A stretch of 64,000 nt of DNA, taken from the NCBI GenBank assembly GCA_977006965.1, contig OZ345359.1:1-64000 (forward strand), in the 5' to 3' direction. Every line of letters starts with the position of its first letter. Position 1 is the first letter of the stretch. This DNA is from Phymatolithon calcareum. Its lineage: Eukaryota; Rhodophyta; Florideophyceae; Hapalidiales. The notes under the pieces are model-generated. The model did not search any database and was not told the DNA's origin. It saw only the letters and a list, made by a program, of their open reading frames with translations. A program made the translations under genes and the position numbers. Of the stretch, positions 54,733-64,000 are shown piece by piece.

Positions 54733-55773
54733 ATGCAGAGCCAAGACTATTGCGATGAAATCGAGGATACTCAAGAGCTTCCTCCGATGCTAATACCTCG
54801 TGCACATGAATCGGTCAACTCCGCTCCTCCCTTCGACATAGCACGTGTCGGACAAGGAAATCCAGCCCGCAATCGGGAGCCGCCTTTCCCCTTTTCCAGA
54901 TTCCTCCGAGTGTCATCCTCAACCCGAGCGCTTAGCCCAGTCGCGAAAGTTGCAGATCTCATTGCAAGCAGATGAACAGCAGCGACCCTCTTCTTCGCCA
55001 CAGATCCGTTCCTCCGAAACCAACAATCATCCCTAAATAATGTTTTCCCGCGTCACTCGGAAAGACAAGAGTCTATGATAAGCAAGCCACTTATTCAAAA
55101 GATCCAGAGAAGAGGAGCTAAGAAGCACCATGTTTCGCCCCGCATATCTTATGCCAAGAGCTCCGCCGGATCACCAAAAGCAGTCACGCTTAATCTGTTT
55201 GCTTTCCCTTCCCCGGCATTAGCTCCTCCATCGCCATCATTGTCTATATCTCCCATATCTCCAGCTGTGGGATCAGCACACTCTCGGCGACCGTGACCAC
55301 ACCAGGATGAAAATAATTCGTCCTCATTACCTGACAATACCGCACTTCTATCAGGTCTCACGCGCCAGGCCGCACCATTTGTAGGGCGCACAGGAAATGA
55401 CCGGACAGGTTCTCATGTCGAACCTATTCAAAGGGGCCCGTCAGCTGGTACGTCCACGCTAGCACCAAGGATCTTGCAACAATCTGCTGCCGAAGTGAGT
55501 CTCAGCAAAGGTCGAACAAATAGTCGGGCAGGTGAACCGCTGAACATGGAGAAAAGGAGTGATATCAGAGCGGTGATTTCTAATTTGAATGGAAGTTTGA
55601 AATTAGCTACTCGCAAAATATCCACCTTTCGCAAAGAGAGCCCTTCGATCCACAAAGACACAATTTTTGCGCTTTCCCGAATTGCGGAGGTCAACGAAGG
55701 TATACATGCAACGATGAGGAGGATCGAATCTTGTCTTCGGGAAGGTGGGATGAACGCTGGAAGGTTTGTGTGA
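54733..55773 (+). CDS. Low-complexity gene fragments of uncertain structure
   Basis: A + frame from an ATG at 54,733 (YCDEIEDTQELPPMLIPRAH) shifts near 54,850 to a Ser/Pro/Gln-rich frame ending at 55,036. A 100-codon helical piece follows at 55,474-55,773 (RSDIRAVISNLNGSLKLATR; IAEVNEGIHATMRRIESCLR). They may be exons of one gene, since introns are known to occur 1 kb further on, but no splice pair could be proven. Confidence 0.3.
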
Positions 55774-56226
55774 AGTGACCGAGATAAAGAAGTCGAAAAA
55801 TGCTCTCGACTGGTAACGGTAAGAAATTCACATTTCCCCGTCCAATTACGTAAATTATTTCACCATTTTCTAATTGTTTCGTGCTTGATGACGAACTTCT
55901 TGAGCTCAGGAGTTTATCAGATTGTTCCGTTGCTTGTAATTTGGTCCGTTCTCTGAAGAATTGTTTCTGTTTGAAGTGGTGAGCAGTACTACTTGTTCTC
56001 TTCTTTGTCAAGCCGCCGAATTTTCTCTGAAAATTCCTCAATACTGAAACTTACGGACAGCTTTCTTCGTTGCAACGTGCCCGTATTTTCTAGGTCTGGA
56101 GGAGTACTCCGGTCCACATCGACGTCAGTTACAAGTTTTCTTTTGCGCGGTCAGAGCAGAATTCGTCAATTAGTCACGGCTGCCATTGTAAGTGTTTTGC
56201 AAATCTAAGAAGAGAGGCCGAAGTAA

Positions 56227-56556
56227 ATGCGGTCATTCGCTAACATTTCTATCAAACAGCGCAATGAGTTCTTCGCCAACTGTCCGTCCGATTTCGCGTT
56301 TTTTGAGAGACAATCAGTGACTCTCTCTAAAAGCGAGCGACAAAAAAGGACAGCGCAGACCATCAAAGATGGTGAGTATGCCACAAAGAAAAAGTTTAAT
56401 TTAGCGTGGGCCTGTGCTTGGTACGCTGCCAGAAAGAAAGCAAGGACTTGTGCTCAGACTTGCATTGGACGAATTCTGGCGGTCAGAGAAGATTATAAAT
56501 TCCTGACTTATGGCTCCCTGAAAAATGCTCTACAGACAGCAGCTTTTACGAAATGA
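56227..56556 (+). CDS. Unrecognised basic 109-residue ORF
   Basis: ATG at 56,227, stop TGA overlapping the ATG of the next gene (ATGA). Reads SIKQRNEFFANCPSDFAFFE, then LAWACAWYAARKKARTCAQT and KFLTYGSLKNALQTAAFTK. Rich in Lys, Arg and Ala. It may be an upstream exon of the next gene, since a possible donor GTAAGT lies at 56,188, or a separate short protein. Confidence 0.4.
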   Translation: MRSFANISIKQRNEFFANCPSDFAFFERQSVTLSKSERQKRTAQTIKDGEYATKKKFNLAWACAWYAARKKARTCAQTCIGRILAVREDYKFLTYGSLKNALQTAAFTK

Positions 56557-56981
56557 CTGTAGCCAATTTGGCATTCGTGCTGTTGAAGGTATGTTTGTAT
56601 CTGTCTCACGCATCCCGTATGTCGAACCTTTCGCTAACCTGTACGATCTTGTAGGTGGCGCTGTACTTGTCGAAGAAGGCCGGCAAGACAAACGGTAAGC
56701 TCAACTTAGGGCACCGTCAACATTTCGCTCGGCATGCTCTTGATCTGGTCAAGACCTTGGGCACAATGATTACAGTTGATCATCCGGCACGCGCAGACAG
56801 CGACGAGCAGGTGTACCAAGTCGGGCAGACTGTTGTCGCTGCGCGGTTGACATACGAGGAAAGAGTACAATTTTCAAGGATTCTCAAAGAGACAGCTGAT
56901 GAAGCCGCAGCGTTTGGGGAAGGAGATGAGGGGGATAGAGAAGGTGGACGCGAGGACAAGGATGAATGTTTTGAAGTTTAG
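56553..56981 (+). CDS. Small gene with a 66-nt intron
   Basis: Exon 1 is 56,553-56,588 (MTVANLAFVLLK), the intron 56,589-56,654 starts GTATGT, has GCTAACC 19 bases before the end and closes in TTGTAG, and exon 2 runs to the TAG at 56,981. Splicing gives 120 residues: VALYLSKKAGKTNGKLNLGH, RQHFARHALDLVKTLGTMIT, TYEERVQFSRILKETADEAA, and an acidic tail. The reading frame is smooth across the junction. Function not recognised. It shows that the organism has ordinary spliceosomal introns of short length. Confidence 0.6.
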
Positions 56982-56999
56982 AATCATAAATCTAGCACA

Positions 57000-58950
57000 A
57001 TTCGATCCCATATTTGGGCCACTATATTTCTCAAAACGTATTCTTTTGCATCCGATTATAGAGGCAGATGTCATCGCGCCGACAGTGTTCCATAGCTCTT
57101 CCACCGGCATTGCTGGACAAACTTGCGTCATTCATCCTAAAATTAAGGTCGTGACTTGTGCACATGACTGCATAGTGCCCTAGCATGGCGTTGGTCGTAC
57201 GTGCCCACGCGCCCAGGGCACGGGGTTCCTGGGCATTGGTACCAGAAGAATTGCTCAGACAATGTCGCATCATTTTCGCTCTTCGATCGACCCCGCCGCA
57301 CCTTACGCGCACAGCTGTTGAAGCCGTCGTTTGCGGTCCGCGAACGGTCTTAGAAGATATGCATCGGCCTCTTACGGACCACGCTTGGGAATGTTCTACA
57401 TTGCTGTTGCGCGGAACACTGGGATTGACTAGAGCATCATCCCTTCCTGACGGTTGTTGTATTTCCTCTATCCTATCAGTGAAATGGTCAGTCGGCTCAC
57501 TGGAGCAATCGCATCTCTTCCGACTCAGCGAGATCAGGAATCCGAAAGTTCTTCTGCTGAGCTCGTTTCTTTTGCCGCACCGAGAAGCACCTTGGTTCCG
57601 GGCCTGACCGTCTGCCTTGCTTTCCACTCTTATTTCCAGGCACTCTGGAAGATCGAATCAACTTAGACTGCTGCGGAAAAGAACATTGTCGTGCCCGCTG
57701 CTATGTCGCTGTCCCAACGCGGTCGCGTTTTCCTCTCGTGACTGTACGCCGCACAATCTGGATCGCGATAGTCGTGCTGCTCGTAGTAGATGGTCCGTAC
57801 GGGCACGTGTCTCTCCTGTGTCTATGCGCTGCATCGCTGTCTTTTGCGTAGGTTGTAGTATAGGATTTTTCTTTCCTCTGAGTAAAGGAAGGTGGGGATT
57901 TCTTCGGATTTCGGCTCGAATGTTCGGATCGTAGCACGTTCAAATTCGCCTGCACGTCCCTTCGACCACGCGGTGTCGGAATTCTTCCCACCCTTCTTGT
58001 TCGCAACCTTCTTCGTGCAAGCCAACACGGAGACAACCGCGCTCAAATTTCCCTTTTCCCTTTTGTGCGTTCTCTCCAAGGTCGACGGCCCAGCCAAGGT
58101 CGCCGTTTCAAGGACAAAGCCGCAGTCCGTCCACATCAAGATGACTGCGAAGTCGGCGATATTATCGCTGAACATATCCATCCTTATCAAGGCGAAGGCT
58201 CGCGTCGTGTCTGACCTGCACGACCGCTGGAGTTCCCGCAAGGCTGTCGAGTGTTCTCCGGCCGACCATCGGCTCTTCTTTTGGCGAGTCGCGCTTGTCT
58301 CTCTTTATCTAGTTCCACCGTCCTCGCCGACTCCAACGTTCTTTTTCCGTTTTTTCATTTTGCTGTTCTTCATCGCGCGTCACTACTACGCGTACGCTGC
58401 TATCGTCGAGACTTGCCCAGCTCTACGCGGCGTAGCCTCGTATATGCGCTTGGTCTCCGTGTGTACCTGTGTTCTCGTAAGGTTGTGGAATGTGCTCCAT
58501 GGGCGGCGCGGCTTCCTTCCGGTACAAGCCGAAGTCTTCTCTCATTTGCACCTCAAGGAGCTTTCCTGGCCCTATACGGCGTAACCTCGCGCTCGAGGTC
58601 TATCACCACGATCGCTTGTGTTCCCGCAATGCAATGGACTGTGCCCCGGGGGTGATATACACGCTTACTCTGTCTGGTGTCTGTTATATATTGGGGGTTG
58701 TTTACTTGTCTTTCTTTCCTCCTCTTTCTGTCTTGTGTCTCCCGCTCTTTTCTTCGTTCTTCTCTCTTGGGCTTTTTCTCTCCCATGTGGCGTCGGGTTC
58801 TTTTGAACCTGGCGCTACAAACATGTTTCCATTATTATTTCTCTTTTTCCCCTCCTCCCAAACCTTTACGGGCCTCCTCCACTTTCTCTTATATCCCATT
58901 TTCTCAACGACTGCAGTGACCTGCGGCAACCGAGCAAACCTCCCGTGATG
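57000..58950. other. Region of overlapping weak frames
   Basis: Frames of 140-230 codons are open on both strands here. The minus frame 58,241-57,822 (AVILMWTDCGFVLETATLAG; basic linker; RKILYYNLRKRQR) looks most like protein, the + frame at 57,892-58,584 is a mirror of it. Pyrimidine-rich blocks (58,700-58,870) follow. No domain was recognised on either strand, so none is called as a gene. Confidence 0.3.
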
Positions 58951-58958
58951 CCACCACG

Positions 58959-59186
58959 ATGTCGCATCGCCAATTGCCCAACCATTCGCAATTTCACTTC
59001 AACATAATTGAACGCATGACAAACACATGCCGAGATCATGCCCCCTACAACTTGTTTCAGTGGAAGCCACATCATCTCACTAGATGCAGCCGATTTCAGC
59101 GTTTCCCTGATGAGGCATACATGCCCCAGAACAGTGCCCTAGACATTCACGCCCTAAATGAGCAGCCCCGATTAAACCTGTTCTGA
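58959..59186 (+). CDS. Unrecognised 75-codon ORF
   Basis: ATG at 58,959 following GCCACCACG. Reads QLPNHSQFHFNIIERMTNTC, YNLFQWKPHHLTRCSRFQRF, and DIHALNEQPRLNLF. His, Asn and aromatic residues are frequent. It may be a gene end or exon. Confidence 0.3.
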   Translation: MSHRQLPNHSQFHFNIIERMTNTCRDHAPYNLFQWKPHHLTRCSRFQRFPDEAYMPQNSALDIHALNEQPRLNLF

Positions 59187-59262
59187 GACAAATAAATTAC
59201 AAATCGGCTTGGATTTCACACTGTCTATATGTACGCTCATCCATGGCCTTGTCTGCGCACCT

Positions 59263-59949
59263 ATGTTATCAGTCGTGCAGCCAATCATCTCTATGTCGGC
59301 AAATAGACGTGCGTCTACGAGAAAAAGTGATGCGCGTAAAGGTATTAAAGCCAGCTCATCTTCGTTGGGACGTTATGGGATCGCAGAGTATTGCGACATG
59401 GAGAAGAAAATGAACGACATTGCACCCGCCTTCAATTCGCAGCCCCACATAGGGAAAATTGCAGAAGGACTTCCCCCCGATCCAAAGTTCAGCAGTGACG
59501 AGTACACTTTCATGTTAAGACACAAGCATTTTGATCTGCATTCTGGAGAGGTCCTGCTGGTGAGCAAGGCGGACGAGGGCTACGATGTGTCCGTGACGAT
59601 GAAGCATACGCTTGGGAGCGACGACAAACCTTGCATGTGGATTTATGCAAGCGGATGGACTGCTTTTGGCTACGCGAAGGGTGAACTGGGCTGCGACAAG
59701 ACTCCCGACATTCCTCAAGGAGATTATAACATCGGTATGCGGTGGCTCAATTATGCAGGGAATGAATACACTTGCGAAAATCAGAGACTGCAGTGGGTGC
59801 GTCCGGACATACCTGAAGGCGAGATTGTTGTGACACACATGAACTGGCGTGGTCACGATGCAGACGCCATATCATGCTCTGGTCACAACATGGAATACGT
59901 GCAAATGGGATGTACGCCGACTGGAAAGGGGCATATTTGGAGACCGTAG
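59263..59949 (+). CDS. Unrecognised intact gene, about 228 residues
   Basis: ATG at 59,263 (or 59,293, MSANRRAS), stop TAG at 59,949. A basic Ser/Arg-rich N-terminus (RRASTRKSDARKGIKASSSS) is followed by a compact domain of about 150 residues with strand-like repeats: HFDLHSGEVLLVSKADEGYD, VSVTMKHTLGSD, WIYASGWTAFGYAKGELGCD, RLQWVRPDIPEGEIVVTHMN and an ending in GKGHIWRP. Five cysteines, no signal peptide, no membrane span. The composition suggests a beta-sandwich, but no family could be named. It is one of the few frames in the window without damage. Confidence 0.55.
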   Translation: MLSVVQPIISMSANRRASTRKSDARKGIKASSSSLGRYGIAEYCDMEKKMNDIAPAFNSQPHIGKIAEGLPPDPKFSSDEYTFMLRHKHFDLHSGEVLLVSKADEGYDVSVTMKHTLGSDDKPCMWIYASGWTAFGYAKGELGCDKTPDIPQGDYNIGMRWLNYAGNEYTCENQRLQWVRPDIPEGEIVVTHMNWRGHDADAISCSGHNMEYVQMGCTPTGKGHIWRP

Positions 59950-60062
59950 ACGTAAAAGCCAGCTCTTCCTGTTCAAGTGGCGAGAGGGAAAATCAGGAAT
60001 TGTCTACGAACATGAGCTTATTAGAGGTATTAAATGAATGATTAGTATTGTCGTGATACCTT

Positions 60063-60958
60063 TTACTCCTCACACTTCTGCGACGGAGGAAGCGCTGTAC
60101 TAAGGTACGGACCAAAGCCAAAGTGTAAGTGCCATCTTATACAATAATGTTTGCCGAACCGATAAATCTTCCCCCTTAAACCCAAAGAGTGAATACAAGG
60201 GAAAGTCAAGGGCAAGAGCATGCAGCGCAATCGTCTTCCCAGCCCCTGCAATCGCAACCACACTAGGCGCAGGAGGAACGACTCCAACCGCCGCACACAT
60301 TGTCGACGAAGAATCCGGGGATAGAATCGATTGTTTTCAGATGCCTTCCGGGGTACAATGATTTCCGTGCTCATCCTTTTCGAAAACGTTGAGGGTTGTG
60401 GCTTGAGGAAGAGCCGCGTGCTTGCTCTGAAGCGATACACTTGCTTCACGCTGCCGGCCGTACGCAGATCGCCGAGCTAGGTCACAACGACATCATGCCG
60501 CTCTTGAAAGTTCTCTTCTGTGACGAACGTTGCAATCAGAGTTTCCAGCTTTGTCGAGGCGCTTTGTACTTTCTGTTGGAGATCATTCATGATGTCCGGA
60601 AAGGCTGTGACTTGAAAAGTTCGAAAAATATTGGACTTGAATTTGGCAGATGCGCCACTGCTACTTCCGGAAAACGCCTTTCAGAAATCTTCTTCCAATC
60701 TTATGTTGTAGTTCTTGAGAAAGTCGCGCACACACGTAACTTTTTCCAGCAAGACAGCATGCATGCGATTAGGGGCGGTCACGGGACCCGATACAAGATG
60801 TGTCTCCACCTCGTTGATGTGTGCCAGCAGCTTGTTCAGATCATCAACCAGCCTGGCGAAGATGTGGCGCCCATGACGGAAGTTGGCAATTCGAAATTCG
60901 CAAGATACCGCGCTTTCGCGATGACAGCCACGGAGGCTATGGTGCCGAAGGCTTCCAT
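60063..60958 (-). pseudogene. Helical domain plus P-loop NTPase remnant (STAND-like)
   Basis: The minus strand from an ATG at 60,958 reads MEAFGTIASVAVIAKARYLA. After a frame change near 60,885 comes ARLVDDLNKLLAHINEVETH, LLEKVTCVRDFLKNYNIRLE, TGA, SNIFRTFQVTAFPDIMNDLQ and STKLETLIATFVTEENFQER. In another frame it continues APSVVAIAGAGKTIALHALA (60,270-60,210), which fits the P-loop A-x4-G-K-T. A helical N-terminal bundle before a P-loop is the layout of STAND/NLR-type NTPases. Later NTPase motifs are not seen, so the class is inference. The + strand 190-codon frame over the same bases is its shadow. Confidence 0.45.
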
Positions 60959-61039
60959 GTCAAGGTGACTGAGTCGGTTCTCTGGAGTTGATGCGAGCGT
61001 AATGATAGAGCAGGACGGCGGTGTGGACTGGTTTCTTTC

Positions 61040-61460
61040 AATTTCGCGCGCATATAGGGATGGATGAAGAGAAGGCAGTGCTTGACGATTTGGTTCCTTG
61101 CCGTTGGTGTTTAAGTAGCGGAGGAGTGCGGTTTTCCGGAGTGTTCGGAGGGCAAATCAAGAAAGAGCTCAGCGACATGGTTCTTTCAAGTTGGTACGCA
61201 GGCACGGATGGAGGAGAGTACTCGGTGACTTAGTTGCCTCAAGCTGGCGCACAGGTCGTGATAGAGGAAGAGCTCAGCGACTTGGCTCCCTGGATTTGGT
61301 GAGCACGTAGTGACGGGAAAGGGCTTGGCGCCTTGTTTGTCCGGACTTTGTGAGAAGGTAATGATGAAGGATGCCAGGACTTGGGTCACTCGAGTTGGTG
61401 CCGCAACGAGTGCTGGCATGACACGGATTCTTTGAGTTGGTGCTCAGGTGACTAATTGAT
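61040..61460. repeat. Degenerate tandem repeat, about 65-70 bp
   Basis: Phrases such as GAGCTCAGCGACATGG, TCAGCGACTTGGCT and GGCTTGGCGCCTTGT, each followed by a TTGGT/TTTGGTGAGCACG-like part, recur about every 65-70 bases with many changes. Low-copy and badly decayed. Confidence 0.4.
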
Positions 61461-61890
61461 GAGGGGAGAGTGCGATGACTAAGACCGTGTAGAAAGACAG
61501 AGGGCTTCGTTTCGAAAAAACGGGGGGGGGAGCCAAATACGGATACTCGCCGTCCCTCTATGCGTTTGTTGACGGTCTGTATGATTCTATGAAAATATTC
61601 AAATAGAATTCGAAATTCATTCGGACCGGCTGTTTCTCAATCCACTGAGATTCCCCCTCGCCGCTCAAGACGATTTCGAGCAGCAACGACGACATCGGAT
61701 ATGCAGAACGTTTTCATGTTGACATGCCCTACCCGTGCTTTGAAAAACATCGTATTTTTTAAGATTTCCAAGGTCCAGAAGGGGTTCCCGATGATCTGTC
61801 AAAATCACATGAGGTCTACAAACTAATGGACATGTGCACCTTGGATGGTCGCAGCTTTTGCAGATTCATTGCCATTAGCGGAGTGCGCTA
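61461..61890. other. Stretch without a gene
   Basis: Has a run of nine G at 61,524-61,532. Nothing else supported. Confidence 0.35.
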
Positions 61891-61899
61891 TGTTTTGCT

Positions 61900-62281
61900 T
61901 GTTAGTTCAATGATGAAGAGGAATACTGCTTGGAGAACAAGCTTCTGCGTAACATGCACGAGGCTTTGCAAAAGAAAGACAGGAAGCTGATAGGAGCATC
62001 AGGGGAGAAATTCATGCAGCCTTGCTGAGTGCGCCGTAGCTCATCTTCATCAGAACGATGTGGTATGGGGCGATGTTAAGCCGGAGAACATCATGATCAA
62101 TAGTGTCACCATCGAACTAACTCTCGTTGATTTTGAAGGTTTGTGGACCGAGGGCTGGGTGGATGAGCGTCTTCACGACACGCAAGCAGGAGACGTACAG
62201 GGCCTTGAGCGCATTCTCAGATTTATTGACGAAATTCCGAGCCCCTGCGCAGCGGAATTGTCTGCGCGCGACCAAGAATGA
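61900..62281 (+). pseudogene. Protein-kinase-like remnant, copy 2
   Basis: From about 62,035 the + strand reads AHLHQNDVVWGDVKPENIMI, with the catalytic Asp, Lys and Asn of the D-x-K-P-x-N loop. It continues with LTLVDFEGLWTEGWVDERLH, where DFE replaces DFG, DVQGLERILRFIDEIPSP, and ends at 62,281. Upstream (61,920-62,030) is a helical piece in another frame (CLENKLLRNMHEALQKKDRK). The N-lobe with its Lys and Glu is not recognisable. It is related to the minus-strand copy at 49.2-50.6 kb, and the similarity goes on about 200 bases past the stop. Confidence 0.5.
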
Positions 62282-62481
62282 GTGTGTCCGATCGGATCAA
62301 CGCGACCTGCCCTCTTCTTTTGATAGCGTCCGTCGCAGATCCGGACATTGGAAGATCACGAATGTAAAGGAACATGACATGGTTTTTGGAAATTGTTACG
62401 TCGTATTCGAAACCGTTCCAAAACGGTGCTCGGTGCATTCAGCAGAGCGAGGTCGAGGCCATTAATGAGGGCAGAGCTTCT

Positions 62482-62986
62482 CAGATTCGCCGTGAATAAA
62501 CTGGTTTCATGAAGGAGAACACTAAGCTTTGTTAAATGCGCCATCGGAATTCTATCGAGTTGCTCGGTTGGCTGTTGTTAGCAATGCTGTTCATCCAAGT
62601 GGAAACACAGTTTTTTAAGACGCTGTGATGAATCTGGAAAGTTGGTGTGGAAGGAAGACATCAGTGGTGCTGATACGCATGGCGGGTGTTTGCGAACTCT
62701 CTGATACTGTCTAATTCGAAAAATTTTGTCTTCTCACATAAATTTCGGAGCTCGAACTAGTCCCCAAGAGTTGCTCGGTATATATCTGGATGCGTGTCAA
62801 GCTTCTCACGATAACTGTTTTTGTATTGACCATGCGCAGTGAAAATCTCATGTTGTGGCGCTGAGAAAAGAATTTCAGATTGCTGGCAACTGTCTCGACA
62901 ATACTATTTGACGTGTGCAGACGAAAGCCTCCATCGATATTGCAAAAAACGTACATTGAACATGAGAATACCATGCAGAAACTAAA
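62482..62986. other. Stretch without a gene
   Basis: Only short frames with no protein-like character. The minus frame at 62,974-62,711 is unremarkable. Confidence 0.35.
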
Positions 62987-63123
62987 ATGAAGCTTCCGCT
63001 GCCTTCGAAGCGACTATATGCCAAAATGTGCTTCCCATGCTCTGATGACTCTGCACCCACATCATCGCAGGCCGGATTTTCAATACTACTTAATCAAATG
63101 AAACACATCTACCAGTACTTTGA

Positions 63124-63705
63124 GGAACGCTCGATCTACAGCATCTGTCCCATCCAACAGTTGTCAATCTACCTGCATCTGTTTCGCACCTCTCTTCCAT
63201 CGTGTCCAAAATAAACCCCTCTGTCGATCTATGGGAAACGGCCAAGGCTCCGGACGACCGCGCCGAACCGCTTCTGGGCCATGTCGCATCCATTTGCAAA
63301 CGCAACACATACGTCCTTAGCAAGCCGCGTACATACTGAACCAAGTCGGAACACGCTCGATTTTTCCAAGCAATTAAAACACACGGGCGCGAATGGATGG
63401 GGGTCCATTCCGTTGTTGGTATTAAGACAAAGTCCCAGATTCGATCGTATGCCCAAAAATACTTCCTGTCCCTCCAACAAGAGCTCGCTCGTCGCGCGAT
63501 GAACAACCCTTTGGAGCATCAATCGGTTGATCCTCTGAAGAAGCTTTCTGTGCCTTCCCGGCACACGATATACACAAAAACACAGGCACCCACCGGCACA
63601 CGCCATTTCCTATACCTCCCTATCGTACAACGAACCAATCCCTGCATATGTCGATTTACAAACAACTCCGTATTTAAGGTCATTGGGGCATTCCTATGCG
63701 TATGA
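63124..63705 (+). pseudogene. MYB/SANT protein of the SHAQKYF class, with a stop at the first Trp
   Basis: One + frame from 63,124 to 63,705 contains NLPASVSHLSSIVSKINPSV, LGHVASICKRNTYVLSKPRT, then Y-TGA-TKSEHARFFQAIKTHGREW, VVGIKTKSQIRSYAQKYFLS and LQQELARRAM. SEH.RF ... GREW ... VGTKT ... QIRSHAQKYF is the signature of plant- and protist-type single-repeat MYB DNA-binding proteins. The TGA stands exactly where the first conserved Trp (W-T-x-x-E-H) belongs, so TGG to TGA is the simplest reading. After the domain the sequence is Ser/Thr/Pro-rich. The start and any further 3' part are not resolved. Confidence 0.65.
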
Positions 63706-64000
63706 CCTGCATGAACACTTTTTGCTTCACTTCCACTCGAAAAAGAGGGCCTCTTGTCGCCATTCACTTTCGATACCAATACAAGTCCCGAATTTTCCCT
63801 TCCCCTGTACCTACCACACGTACACACCCATGCACTCTTTCATCCATCAGGGCCAATGATACCTCCACCGCTCTACTATTACACGTCAACGGCGAAGCTA
63901 TCCCAAGGTCAAAAACAAGACTACGCAGGAATTCGATTTTCGCCTTTTCCGGAGAACTCTGGCAACGACCAATTCAGGAATCAATTAAAAAAACCTTCCG
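63706..64000. other. Right edge of the window
   Basis: No clear frame. It may hold a further exon or the 3' untranslated part of the MYB gene. Confidence 0.3.

Noticed and set aside
57031-58584. Frames of 140, 198 and 230 codons as genes
   Set aside because: Both strands are open with no recognisable domain, start context or splice sites; only the region is noted.
60396-60968. Plus-strand 190-codon frame as a gene
   Set aside because: The minus strand of the same bases gives a far more protein-like helical sequence leading to a P-loop.

Overview
The window is eukaryotic nuclear DNA that runs inward from a chromosome end. The first 1.68 kb is an almost pure CCCTATT array, which gives a G-rich strand of AATAGGG repeats. 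It is C-rich on the + strand at the left edge, the orientation expected of a left telomere. Genes are mostly intron-poor (one clear 66-nt GT-AG intron was found), and the window is full of decayed transposons and satellites. The lineage cannot be fixed from the sequence. A red alga or another deep-branching protist with compact genes would fit, and the AAT-G-type telomere recalls the AATGGGGGG repeat of Cyanidioschyzon, but this is inference.

Layout. 1-6.6 kb: telomere, then a minus-strand telomere-linked gene made of a C2H2 zinc-finger ORF, a RecQ/DEAH helicase ORF and a zinc-knuckle ORF. 7.4-21.4 kb: subtelomeric repeat territory in which one compound block occurs twice, plus a third start. 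The block consists of an alternating GC/AT hairpin array, a fold-back element, an AATCGAATTGAA-type satellite, a 72-bp dyad satellite and a decayed unique segment. One copy also carries a 1.08-kb element with 128-bp direct repeats. 21.6-27.4 kb: an SF1 helicase frame that runs straight into a PIF/Harbinger-type DDE nuclease and is bounded by a 27-bp direct repeat. 27.7-35.4 kb: a small inverted-repeat element, a decayed minus-strand gene, a Ty1/copia retrotransposon with one visible LTR and a Drosophila-copia-style primer site, and the 3' stub of a LINE. 36.0-37.1 kb: a Uma2-family nuclease-like gene of bacterial type. 38.9-40.0 kb: a remnant of an RlmI-type RNA methyltransferase and a 560-bp hAT-like element. 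40.3-43.4 kb: a decayed zinc-binding/membrane gene and an Hsp70 whose 5' third is replaced by a decamer satellite. 44.1-48.4 kb: unrecognised genes and a decayed multi-part gene. 49.2-54.4 kb: kinase-like, KDZ/Plavaka-like and unknown remnants. 54.7-59.9 kb: unrecognised small genes, one with an intron. 60-64 kb: a P-loop (STAND-like) remnant, a second kinase-like copy and a SHAQKYF-type MYB domain.

Most protein-coding signal here is damaged. Several genes stay in one frame for hundreds of codons but carry one or two stop codons, and nearly all of these stops are explained by a single C-to-T or G-to-A change. That is what decay of methylated repeats would look like. The best candidates for undescribed biology are the telomere repeat with its linked helicase, the two hairpin/dyad satellites, the helicase-transposase fusion, the Uma2 gene and the Hsp70-satellite fusion.
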